DNA from: Pasteurella testudinis DSM 23072
GTDB lineage: Bacteria > Pseudomonadota > Gammaproteobacteria > Enterobacterales > Pasteurellaceae
DNA length: 64,000 bases
Assembly (NCBI RefSeq): GCF_900176075.1
Contig: NZ_FWWV01000035.1
Location: forward strand, 1 to 64,000
Direction: 5' to 3'
The position numbers and the translations under genes were made by a program. The notes under the pieces were generated by a model, which was given only the letters and a program-made list of their open reading frames with translations, did no database searches and had not been told where the DNA came from. Positions 28,808 to 36,360 of the stretch are shown piece after piece (within the stretch, counting starts at the first letter, position 1; every line of letters starts with the position of its first letter).

Positions 28808-31008
28808 ATAGATTAAAAAACGCCCCTTACTTGAAAGACCAGCCGAAAGAACCAATGATGGAGGCGGTTATTCTTGTCGGTGCCGGTGCTTGGAGCGCTT
28901 ACGGCAAAGACGGCAATGGTGTAGGCTGGCAGGTATTGAGAAAGCAGATCGATGACCAAGAGGACACCAAGCCGGTTATCTTGGGCAGTGAGCAATTGAC
29001 TCAGCTCAAGCGCTTACGGGTGGCAAGAGCGGAGCAGAAAGTGATCGGACTTTATCAGTTCGGCGAGATGACACAGACGGAACTGACCGCACTTTGTCAC
29101 AACTTAGCCATTCACACCGCAGCGGACAAGGTGACGCTATCCGACAATGCCGGGCAGTTGAGCGAAGATTTAAGTGCTTATATTGCCCGATTGCGAGAAG
29201 AACAAACCCAACCTGATAGCCTGATAGAATTAATTGCAGACAGCGCCAGCGTACAGGGTGATAAACAGGAAAAGGCGGACAATCTTAAGCCTTACATCAA
29301 AAAACGTACCATAGACGGCAAAAAGGGCTTATATCGCATAACACCGAAAATGGAGAAAGACACGGGTGAGATTCTCGAAAAAACAGACTGGCTTTCGGAT
29401 TGTGTTGAGGTGGTGGGCATTGGCAAGGGGGAAGAAGAGTATTTTACTATGCTCAGTTTTGTCCCCCCGAATGAACGGCAAGCCCGATTATTGGCATTGC
29501 CGTTAAAAGAGATTGGCGAGCGCTCCGGCTGGCAATTGTTGCGCATGAACGGCTTGAACATCAGCAATAAAACCCACCTGAAAACCGAACTGGCGGACTA
29601 TTTACAGGATTGTAGCGGCAAACCTGTTCATCATGTTGTTAATGTGACGGGGTGGCAATACGGCGCTTATATCTTGCCAAACGGCGATGTTATCGGCGAC
29701 AACCGTCAACGGGTTTATTTTAACGGACAATCTGCCAACAAGGGCGGTTACAGCACCGGAGGAAGCTTAGAAAGTTGGCAGCGAGAGATTGCCGGCAACG
29801 TAGCAAAGAACCATTTTATGATGTTGGGGGTGGCGTGCGCATTGGCTGCGCCGTTGGTGACGTTGGTCAATGCTGAAAGTTTCGGCGTTCATCTGTTCGG
29901 CGGTTCCAGTTCCGGCAAGACCACCACCGCCAACATTGCCAGCAGCATTTACGGTCACCCTGATGAAATCCGCCTGTCTTGGTTTAGCACGGCGTTAGCG
30001 CTGGCCAATGAAGCGCAGGCACGCAATGACGGCTTTATGCCGCTTGATGAAATCGGACAAGGGGCGAACAAGAAGCACGTTGAGCAGACCGCCTACACGC
30101 TATTTAACGGTATCGGCAAAATGCAGGGTGCAAAAGAGGGCGGTAACCGAGATATAGCCAGATGGCGCACGCTGGCATTTTCAACAGGCGAAACTGATTT
30201 AGAAACCTATTTAACCGCCGGGGGTATAAAAACCAATGTTGGGCAGTTGGTGCGCTTGCTGAATATTCCGATTACCAAAGCTTGTCATTTCCACCGGCAT
30301 AGGGACGGCAAGGCACACGCAGACCATTTAAACCAAGCCACACGGCGGCATTATGGCGTTGTAGGCAGAGAATGGATTAAATTACTGATTGCCGAGCAAG
30401 CCGCCGGAGAATCGAGAATAACAACGCAGTATCAAGGTTATTTGAGCAAATGGCTTGAGCGTTTACCGACGGAAGCCAGTGCGCAGGTTAAACGGGTGGC
30501 GACACGATTCGCTTTATTGGAAACCGCTCTTCAACTTGCAGCCCCCCTGACAGGTTGGAAAGCGGCCGACAATAGCGAAGCGCTTCTGAAAGCCTTTGCT
30601 GAATGGGTCAATGAGTTTGGCTATCACAGCCGAGAGGAGCGGCAAGTTATCGAACAGGCAGAAGCCTTTCTAGCCCGCTTTGCCAGCCGTTTTATTGAGT
30701 TCCCGATTAACCCGACAGCAAGCGAGCCGAAAGATATCGCAGGGCATAGGGTGCTGGCTAATACCGACAGAGGCACACCGGAACAATTCTACGTTTTCAA
30801 ACAGGTGTATGTTCAGGATGTCATCAAAGGGTTCAACGAAAAACAGGCAAGCGAAATATTACTAGGGTGCGGACTGTTAAAACAGGGTGACACTAAGGGC
30901 TATCGCTATTTAACCCGATTACCGAGCAAAATAGACCCCAAGCGCACACGCTGTTATTTGCTGGTGCCAATGTCAGAAGACGAGGACGAAGCCACAGCGA
31001 GCGATTGA
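28804..31008 (+). CDS. DUF927-type primase/helicase, replication protein of the element
   Basis: A 734-residue protein whose second half is the DUF927 domain: a P-loop ATPase with Walker A FGGSSSGKTT (365-374) and Walker B FMPLDEIGQ (411-419). Such proteins serve as the replicative helicase or primase-helicase in P4-like satellites and related islands. An N-terminal region (about 1-170) has no metal-binding TOPRIM motif that I can identify, so priming activity is unproven. GTHGSS-like family text around WLERLPTEAS is not diagnostic. The ATG at 28804 is coupled to the previous gene. It is followed by a long origin-like intergenic region, the same order as P4 alpha and its origin. Contains an uptake signal near 29090. 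Confidence 0.75.
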   Translation: MNRLKNAPYLKDQPKEPMMEAVILVGAGAWSAYGKDGNGVGWQVLRKQIDDQEDTKPVILGSEQLTQLKRLRVARAEQKVIGLYQFGEMTQTELTALCHNLAIHTAADKVTLSDNAGQLSEDLSAYIARLREEQTQPDSLIELIADSASVQGDKQEKADNLKPYIKKRTIDGKKGLYRITPKMEKDTGEILEKTDWLSDCVEVVGIGKGEEEYFTMLSFVPPNERQARLLALPLKEIGERSGWQLLRMNGLNISNKTHLKTELADYLQDCSGKPVHHVVNVTGWQYGAYILPNGDVIGDNRQRVYFNGQSANKGGYSTGGSLESWQREIAGNVAKNHFMMLGVACALAAPLVTLVNAESFGVHLFGGSSSGKTTTANIASSIYGHPDEIRLSWFSTALALANEAQARNDGFMPLDEIGQGANKKHVEQTAYTLFNGIGKMQGAKEGGNRDIARWRTLAFSTGETDLETYLTAGGIKTNVGQLVRLLNIPITKACHFHRHRDGKAHADHLNQATRRHYGVVGREWIKLLIAEQAAGESRITTQYQGYLSKWLERLPTEASAQVKRVATRFALLETALQLAAPLTGWKAADNSEALLKAFAEWVNEFGYHSREERQVIEQAEAFLARFASRFIEFPINPTASEPKDIAGHRVLANTDRGTPEQFYVFKQVYVQDVIKGFNEKQASEILLGCGLLKQGDTKGYRYLTRLPSKIDPKRTRCYLLVPMSEDEDEATASD

Positions 31009-31147
31009 GGCACGATAAACCGCACTTTCAGCACCAACCCTAAAGGCGTTCAGCAATGGACGCTTTTTTATTGGGTATCGTAAAATCAAGGACACCTCCA
31101 CTAAGCCATTTTAGCCACCACCTAAACAAGGTACAAAAAAGCCAGCT

Positions 31148-31296
31148 AGCGCCCCACACAACAAGGGTTCTACATCAATCGATTAGATTATCGTGAAGTA
31201 AACAAATAGAGCGCCCCACACAACAAGGGTTCTACAATTGCTAAACAACCCTAACATTACCCTAACCATTGAGCCATATATAACAAGGGTTCCACC
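31148..31296 (+). repeat. 27-bp repeats spaced by 33-35 bases (two exact, one degenerate)
   Basis: A 27-base repeat starting AGCGCCCCACACAACAAGGG and ending TTCTACA occurs exactly at 31148-31174 and 31210-31236. A third copy at 31270-31296 matches 19 of 27 bases. Offsets are 62 and 60 bases. The layout resembles a tiny CRISPR array with a decayed last repeat, but no cas gene is present and the repeat is not a type I recognise. It lies directly downstream of the primase gene, so replication iterons (like P4 crr) or an RNA-binding site are equally likely. Confidence 0.7.
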
Positions 31297-31554
31297 CCGC
31301 TAAGCACGTTTTATAGCGAAATAAGCAAGGCATTCCTATGACACGAACACCTTAACTCAGCAACTCAATGTGAACCACTAAAACAGCCACAATCAACCTC
31401 CTTAGATTTCAGGGGATTGATTTATATCAACACGAGGAAAGCCACCACCGCAACCGCCTTTATCCTACAGGCAGTTAAGGCACTTCATTTGACTACAAAA
31501 ATACGCCAATTTTATTCATTTAAAAAAATGCCTGTTAAGAACACTAAAAAAAAG

Positions 31555-31927
31555 TAGTCCATTTAGTCCAATTCTATATAAGGTAAAAATAATTAATAAT
31601 TATATCAATAATATATAAAATTCACCGTATGAATTTTAATCAAAAACTGGACTATTTTAGGTGCATTTTGGACTATTTTTTAGCTGTTTTGGACTAAATT
31701 TTGCTGATTTTTGGCTATTTTGGACTAAACTTAATTACGTTAAAATTGCAAAATAGCAAAAGTAAGTTTGTGTAAAACTATTGATTATTTAACATAAAAT
31801 AATGCTGCTTAGTATCACTTTTGCATTTTGGACTAAATTTAATGGATATTGGACTACCCAGTTAGTCCAGTTTTTGGCGTGTAAGTTATTGATTTTAAAG
31901 CATTGGACTAATGGACTAATTGGACTA
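31555..31927. repeat. Iteron array TGGACTA, predicted replication origin of the element
   Basis: TGGACTA or its complement TAGTCCA occurs 12 times: 31555, 31564, 31648, 31669, 31690, 31721, 31829, 31850, 31863, 31904, 31912 and 31921. Four neighbouring pairs or triples are exactly 21 bases apart (31648/31669/31690, 31829/31850), two helical turns, and a decayed copy TGGCTA lies at 31712. An AT-rich stretch free of genes (31571-31647) lies inside the array and could melt first. Position behind the primase gene and helical phasing indicate the element's own origin, bound by its replication protein (inference). 31297-31554 shows nothing else. Confidence 0.72.
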
Positions 31928-32037
31928 CTGTTTTTGCTATATATAAGGGTTTTTTATTTTATTTTTTTATTTCGTTTAACGCTGCAGTTTATGGACGTTT
32001 AAAACACTTCAGAATTTAAAGAAATGGAGTGGTAGGC

Positions 32038-32151
32038 ATGGGTAAAGTCTATAACCGTGATTACTCACTAATGGCAGGATTTGACAGGTATCTAAACGGC
32101 AAGAGTATTGTTCATTATCAACCATTATCATTCATTACGGTTCATTTGTGA
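32038..32151 (+). CDS. Possible small protein, 37 residues
   Basis: A short frame (MGKVYNRDYSLMAGFDRYLN, then GKSIVHYQPLSFITVHL) with a good ribosome site, GGAGTGG, seven bases before the ATG. It follows the iteron array and precedes the small RNA candidate. No family is recognised and it could be chance. Confidence 0.35.
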   Translation: MGKVYNRDYSLMAGFDRYLNGKSIVHYQPLSFITVHL

Positions 32152-32161
32152 CGGCTATCAC

Positions 32162-32260
32162 TTGTGCTAAATCATCAATCGTGTATAATTCTCCCCAATC
32201 GTGGGGTACCCTCTGAAGCAGGGCTAGGCGATTGCCTATCAATCTGATTAATCAAGCTAC
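32162..32260 (+). ncRNA. Candidate structured small RNA with its own promoter (C4/CI-like)
   Basis: TTGTGC (32162-32167) and TATAAT (32184-32189) are 16 bases apart. Directly downstream are three short hairpins in a row: CCCC/GGGG (32193-32196, 32203-32206), CCCT/AGGG (32209-32212, 32220-32223) and TAGGC/GCCTA (32225-32229, 32234-32238). The layout recalls the antisense RNAs C4 of phage P1 and CI of P4, which silence icd/ant or kil expression; the element has both an Icd-like gene and an antirepressor. I did not find a long complementary target; the end of the RNA is approximate. Confidence 0.5.
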
Positions 32261-32493
32261 CTCCTTACCTTTTCACCATCTGAAATCTAATATTTAGCCG
32301 CTTTTATCATACAAATAATTCAAATATGGTTATCATAACTGCATAACGAATATAATAAAATTAGCCTATCTCTTAACTTCTTGGAGGAGTTAAAATTTTA
32401 ATTATTTTTAGGCGTGATTAATCGTAGTAGTTAGTCATTTATATCCGATCTAATAGTACGTACGATTTAAGCAAAGAACAACGAGGGGGATTT

Positions 32494-33084
32494 ATGTTTG
32501 ATGAATTGAAAACAGCACAAGCGGCGGCATATCTGCTAAACAAGGCAGGCGGAACAATGGATCATTTAAAATTAATGAAATTGCTTTATCTTGCTGATCG
32601 CTTGAGTTGGGAAAAATATGATCAACCTATTTCAGGTGATGAATATTACTCATTGCCTTATGGTCCGGTTCTTTCTAAAACTCTTGATTTAATGCGAGGT
32701 GAAGCACCCGAATTGTACGAGCGTAATAAACCGATAACGATATGGGCTGAATGGATAGCTGATAAAGAAAATTATAAAGTTAGCAATGCCAAGCCGATTG
32801 ATTTAAATGATGAATATTTTTTTGATCGCCTATCACCAAGCGATGAAGAGGTTCTAGACGATATTCATAATAAATTTGGACATTTTGGAACATTTGCTTT
32901 AGTCAGTTATACCCACAACCCTAAATTTATCCCTGAATGGGAAGAGCCGAACGGCAGCAGAAAAAAAATAGAACTGAACACACTTTTAACACACTTAGAA
33001 AAAACGCCCGAGCAAATCAAAGGGATCTATGAAGATTTAGCAATATATAACGCTTTTGATGATGTGATTAATGGTGGCGTGTAA
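32494..33084 (+). CDS. Panacea-domain antitoxin (DUF4065, SocA/GepA-like)
   Basis: A 196-residue protein with the Panacea domain: DELKTAQAAAYLLNKAGG at the start, then LKLMKLLYLADRLSWEKYDQ (about 27-46) and DEYYSLPYGPVLSKTLDLM, the conserved K-L-x-K-L-L-Y and Y-x-x-x-x-Y-G-P-V signature. Panacea proteins are antitoxins that neutralise unrelated toxins encoded beside them, often in phages and islands, where they can act in defence. A strong GAGGGGGA ribosome site precedes the ATG. The stop overlaps the next ATG (TAATG). The palindrome GTACGTAC at 32456-32463 upstream could be an operator. Confidence 0.78.
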   Translation: MFDELKTAQAAAYLLNKAGGTMDHLKLMKLLYLADRLSWEKYDQPISGDEYYSLPYGPVLSKTLDLMRGEAPELYERNKPITIWAEWIADKENYKVSNAKPIDLNDEYFFDRLSPSDEEVLDDIHNKFGHFGTFALVSYTHNPKFIPEWEEPNGSRKKIELNTLLTHLEKTPEQIKGIYEDLAIYNAFDDVINGGV

Positions 33085-33536
33085 TGAATGCTGATAGAAA
33101 AGTTACTATCTTAATACCCACTGATTACGGCAAAAGTGAAAGTAATTTTTATCACCTATATTTTATTCTTACTGATCCATGTTTTAATGGCGAGACAGGG
33201 CAAGAGGACAGCGTTTTAAGTGTTAGTTGCTCAAGTATTAAACAGGGAAAAGTATTTGATAACACCTGCGTTTTAAAAGCAGGTGAACACGAATTTATCA
33301 GACATGACAGTTTTGTTTTTTATCGCCATTTGCGCATAGATAGCGCTAGCATAATCAATCAAAAAGTAGCGCAAGGGCTTTTTATTACAAAAACAATGAT
33401 CAGCGATGATATTTATCGGCGTATTTTAAAAGGCGTATTAGTAAGCCGAAATACGGAGCGGCAATATATACGTTTTCTAAAGAGCGCAATCAAGCAAGGT
33501 GCTTGTTTTGATGTGTTTAACGTTCCCGAAAAGTAG
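33084..33536 (+). CDS. Putative toxin partner of the Panacea antitoxin
   Basis: A 150-residue protein whose start overlaps the antitoxin stop. It reads MNADRKVTILIPTDYGKSES, with a beta-rich middle (VLSVSCSSIKQGKVFDNTCV, KAGEHEFIRHDSFVFYRHLR) and a basic helical C-terminus. I recognise no catalytic motif. Function as toxin is inferred only from coupling to a Panacea gene, since such antitoxins are paired with many unrelated toxins. It shares the low G+C of its neighbour and has no uptake signal. Confidence 0.55.
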   Translation: MNADRKVTILIPTDYGKSESNFYHLYFILTDPCFNGETGQEDSVLSVSCSSIKQGKVFDNTCVLKAGEHEFIRHDSFVFYRHLRIDSASIINQKVAQGLFITKTMISDDIYRRILKGVLVSRNTERQYIRFLKSAIKQGACFDVFNVPEK

Positions 33537-34149
33537 GGGACGTTTGTCATAACCTCAACTAGTAAACCGAACAGTAGACGCACTATAAACCTTTGCCACC
33601 TTTGAAAAGGCACCTTTAACCGAACAGACAATCGAACAGTTATCTGGCAGGGTATAGCGAACATTTAGCTAATACCAATACAGCAAAACCTAATAAAACC
33701 TAATATCCAATCCGCAATTTCAGTAGTCAAAACAATCATCATTTATCGACATCAAAACGCTAAAAGCGAGTGGACTAAAGCGGAACAGCTAGAAATAAAT
33801 AAATCTATTAAATACAAGGTGTTACAATCCAAAAAATAGTAAGTGGAACAGCAAGCGGAACTTGAAAAAACTTGAAAGATGATGATGCCTATAAATCCAA
33901 AAAACTGCCGAAAACCACGATGCTACAACCCCGTGGGAGTACCTTTTTCACTGGTAAAACTGTATTAGCGATAAAAGTGCGTTCTGGGGCGGTATTTAAG
34001 CCTGAATCACTGAACTTTAACCCTGCCCTACTCGTAAGCTATAAAACCACACAGTGAGCGATTTAAGCGCTTGGGGCAACCGTTCGTATTATACGAATAG
34101 TTGAATCGAGATTATCAATTGCTGTCAAATGTAGACATTCAAAAGGCTA
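33537..34149 (+). other. Gene-poor stretch with decayed phage-like sequence
   Basis: No convincing gene. Short readable fragments include AGYSEHLANTNTAKPNKT (33649-33702), which resembles the turn of small terminase subunits, and a 61-codon frame at 33872-34057 (GSTFFTGKTVLAIKVRSGAV) that could be a small protein but lacks a clear ribosome site. Many stops interrupt the rest. It looks like rubble from an older insertion. Confidence 0.4.
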
Positions 34150-34290
34150 TTGTTGAAGAATGTTGAAGTCCAAACAACAATTAGAGCTGGGTATAGCGAA
34201 AAAACAACAAGACAGATTGCAGTGCAGAACTTGTCAAAACTTGACATTCAAACCACTATTTCAAAAGTTAAAAATAACCCCACAGAACAG
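34150..34290 (+). pseudogene. Remnant of a second small terminase subunit
   Basis: The frame reads LKNVEVQTTIRAGYSEKTTR followed by QIAVQNLSKLDIQTTISK. This is the central helix-turn-helix motif of Terminase_2-type small subunits (usually A-A-I-R-A-G-Y-S-x-x-T-A-R-Q-I, then L-S-K-L-D-I-Q). Neither the N-terminal part nor the oligomerisation part is present. It is distinct from the TerS-like gene at 22503. The following 34290-34637 holds an unrecognised 60-codon frame (34349-34531) and nothing else clear. Confidence 0.5.
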
Positions 34291-34637
34291 AACGCAATTT
34301 TGCGTTTTGCTTTAAAATCAATACTATCCATTTTGGGATTCCGCTTACATGGGGTTGTTTTTTAAATTGCTCCGTAAGTATGACGAGATCAAGATTAGAT
34401 CAAGGGTATGCCCAAATTTGGACACACCGAAAAGCGCAAAGCAAGGCGGAGATTACGGCGAGGGGGAGAGGGCTACTACAAAAATGTCGCAAGTATCGCC
34501 GTTGTTGGCTTTATATGGCTTTGAAGTATAAAAAACAAACAATTAGTTGGATCGTATGAACAGGGTGAAAAGCGCCATCAATTACACAATCATTTTAAAG
34601 GCACTAGCCTAGACAAGTTTTATAAAAAGTGTTTAAC

Positions 34638-34663
34638 TAACTCAAATTTTAAAAATTGAGTTA
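34638..34663. promoter_or_regulatory. Palindrome directly before the second Fic gene
   Basis: TAACTCAA (34638-34645) and TTGAGTTA (34656-34663) form a perfect inverted repeat ending seven bases before the Fic ATG, where the ribosome site should be. It could be an operator for autoregulation or a hairpin that hides the start. Confidence 0.5.
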
Positions 34664-34669
34664 ACCGCA

Positions 34670-35998
34670 ATGAAGATAACCAAACCTAAACCACTGCATG
34701 AATTAACGGAGCTATTAAAAAGCACGGATATTGAAGACTTGATAGCATTTTCAAACTTTAACGCTACCGATGAAAAAGGGCGCTATTTGCATTGGGATAA
34801 GTTCAGGCGGATCTACACTAAAAATACTGAACTAAGTTGGCTTGCAACGAAAATGAGCCGCAGCTCCTTGATGAGCAGAATATCTATTGGCAATACCAAG
34901 TTCTCTTTTTGTGTGCCTAGCTCCCTGCAGTCACTCCTGCACTATATCGACAAGAACAGCGGCGGAAGCGTAGGCGCAAGTAATTTAACGGGTTTAAGCA
35001 AGCCCGAACAAAATCACTTTCTCTTGAAATCGCTAATCATGGAAGAGGCAATAACCTCGGCACAGCTTGAGGGTGCAGTAACGATAAGGAAAGCAGCGAA
35101 AGAAATGTTAGAAACGGAGAGAGCGCCAAAAACCAAAGACGAAATGATGATATTAAATAATTATCGCTTAATGCAGAAAGCGATAATGCTAAAAAACGAA
35201 CCGTTATCAATTGAGACTATTTTAAGTCTGCACCGGACAGCAACGCATAATGCAATCGAAAATAACGCTGTTTCAGGCGAATTTAGAGCTGATGACGAGA
35301 TCTATATTGCTGACTATGACGGCAACAACATTTATCAGCCACCAGCGCACAACGAGATTGCGGCGTTAATGAATGACTTTTGTCACTTTGCCAACAGCGA
35401 TCACAGCGGCGAAGAATCATTATTTATCCACCCGGTTATCAAGGCTATTATTTTGCATTTCCTGATAGGTTACATACACCCTTTTGGCGATGGAAACGGC
35501 AGAACGGCTAGAGCCTTGTTTTACTGGTTTATGCTGAAGAATGGCTATTGGTTGTTTGAGTATATTTCTATCAGCAGGCTACTTAAAAACGCCGCTAGAG
35601 CTTATGCTAAAGCCTATATCTATATCGAAACCGACGATCTTGATATGACCTATTTTCTGTACTATCAAGCGGAAACTATCAAGCGTGCCATAGTGGATTT
35701 AGAAAAGTACATTAATGACAAACAGAGCCGATTTAAAGAATTTATCGCCGTCATTTCACGCTATACCGACAAGGCAACATTAAACCACAGGCAAATCCAA
35801 ATACTGCAAAAGGCTGTTAAAGAAACGGGGCATATATTCACAGCCAAAGAAATTAGTAACGAGTATGGTATATCAGAAAACACAGCGAGGAAGGATCTAA
35901 ATGCTTTACTCAATTTAAAACTATTCGGCAGCTTAAAGGCGGGGCAAACGATAGGTTACATATCCCCGAACGATTTAATCGAGCGGTTAAAAAACTAG
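34670..35998 (+). CDS. Fic-family protein with C-terminal winged helix
   Basis: A 442-residue protein with a Fic_N-type N-terminal domain, an inhibitory motif S130-x-x-x-E134-G135 (TSAQLEGA), the active site HPFGDGNGRTAR at 270-281, and a C-terminal winged helix (ISNEYGISENTARKDLNALL, about 395-414) that may bind DNA. Glu134 should block productive ATP binding as in class II Fic proteins. Predicted to transfer AMP to proteins and perhaps to control its own gene. No uptake signal lies in it. It is the last gene before attR, the usual place for cargo. A palindrome replaces a normal ribosome site upstream. Confidence 0.88.
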   Translation: MKITKPKPLHELTELLKSTDIEDLIAFSNFNATDEKGRYLHWDKFRRIYTKNTELSWLATKMSRSSLMSRISIGNTKFSFCVPSSLQSLLHYIDKNSGGSVGASNLTGLSKPEQNHFLLKSLIMEEAITSAQLEGAVTIRKAAKEMLETERAPKTKDEMMILNNYRLMQKAIMLKNEPLSIETILSLHRTATHNAIENNAVSGEFRADDEIYIADYDGNNIYQPPAHNEIAALMNDFCHFANSDHSGEESLFIHPVIKAIILHFLIGYIHPFGDGNGRTARALFYWFMLKNGYWLFEYISISRLLKNAARAYAKAYIYIETDDLDMTYFLYYQAETIKRAIVDLEKYINDKQSRFKEFIAVISRYTDKATLNHRQIQILQKAVKETGHIFTAKEISNEYGISENTARKDLNALLNLKLFGSLKAGQTIGYISPNDLIERLKN

Positions 35999-36205
35999 GA
36001 TTTATGGCGTGGTCATCATGGTCACACCTTTTTATTGAATAGTGATTTGCTGGTGGCTGAAAGTATAATTCTATATAAATCATGATTTGATATTGTGACG
36101 AACCAACAGCTTAACTTGCTTTTCTGATCCGTTGGCGTAATCTATAGCAAAAATAGCGACGGTGAAAATGGTTAAAAAATATGCTGAATTAAAGGGTACT
36201 TTTGA

Positions 36206-36228
36206 TTTTAGTTCCCTGTTTAGTTCCC
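36206..36228. promoter_or_regulatory. Right arm-type repeats
   Basis: TTTTAGTTCCC (36206-36216) and GTTTAGTTCCC (36218-36228) repeat with the same 12-base period as the pair at 18782-18804. They lie about 55 bases before the attR core and support these as integrase/excision protein sites. 35999-36205 holds nothing else I can name. Confidence 0.65.
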
Positions 36229-36282
36229 TTTTTCTAAGGACTAAAAATAATATTATTATAAATCAATATATTAAACCTAAAA

Positions 36283-36306
36283 TTCAACTCCCATGATCTC
36301 CGCCAA
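36283..36306 (+). repeat. attR core: duplicated 3' end of selC
   Basis: TTCAACTCCCATGATCTCCG followed by CCAA, 24 bases, equal to the selC 3' end except that CTTCC has become CTCC. It marks the right boundary of the element; host sequence leading to mioC starts after it. Confidence 0.85.
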
Positions 36307-36360
36307 CTATCAAAAATCCTTTCTATTTCTAAAACTTATCTTACCGATACAGGACATCTT

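Larger units (their letters stand above)
18639..36306 (+). mobile_element. selC-integrated phage satellite-like island (P4/PICI type), 17.7 kb
   Basis: The segment is bounded by a direct repeat of the selC 3' end (25 bases at 18639-18663, 24 at 36283-36306, differing by one T). It starts with a tyrosine integrase and encodes AlpA, TerS-like, antirepressor and tape measure proteins, an Icd-like gene, a primase/helicase and an iteron array, all reading rightward. It lacks capsid, portal, large terminase, tail fibre and lysis genes, so it is too incomplete for an ordinary prophage but fits a satellite that replicates itself and uses helper phage particles. Cargo includes two Fic proteins and a Panacea-type toxin-antitoxin pair. 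About nine uptake signals occur in the left 12.5 kb and I see none from 31.03 to 36.3 kb, so the right part may be a newer arrival. Confidence 0.85.

Noticed and set aside
31148-31296. Outright CRISPR array call
   Set aside because: Only two exact repeats, no cas genes in the window, and position in the origin region; reported as a repeat with alternatives instead.
33872-34057. A 61-codon frame as a gene
   Set aside because: No convincing ribosome site, no recognised family and placed in a region full of broken frames; mentioned only in the description of the stretch.
34349-34531. A 60-codon frame as a gene
   Set aside because: It follows a terminase remnant, lacks a ribosome site and shows no recognisable domain; kept as uncertain sequence.
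36283-36306. Second tRNA-Sec gene fragment
   Set aside because: Only the 3' 24 bases are present; this is the integration duplicate, not a tRNA gene.
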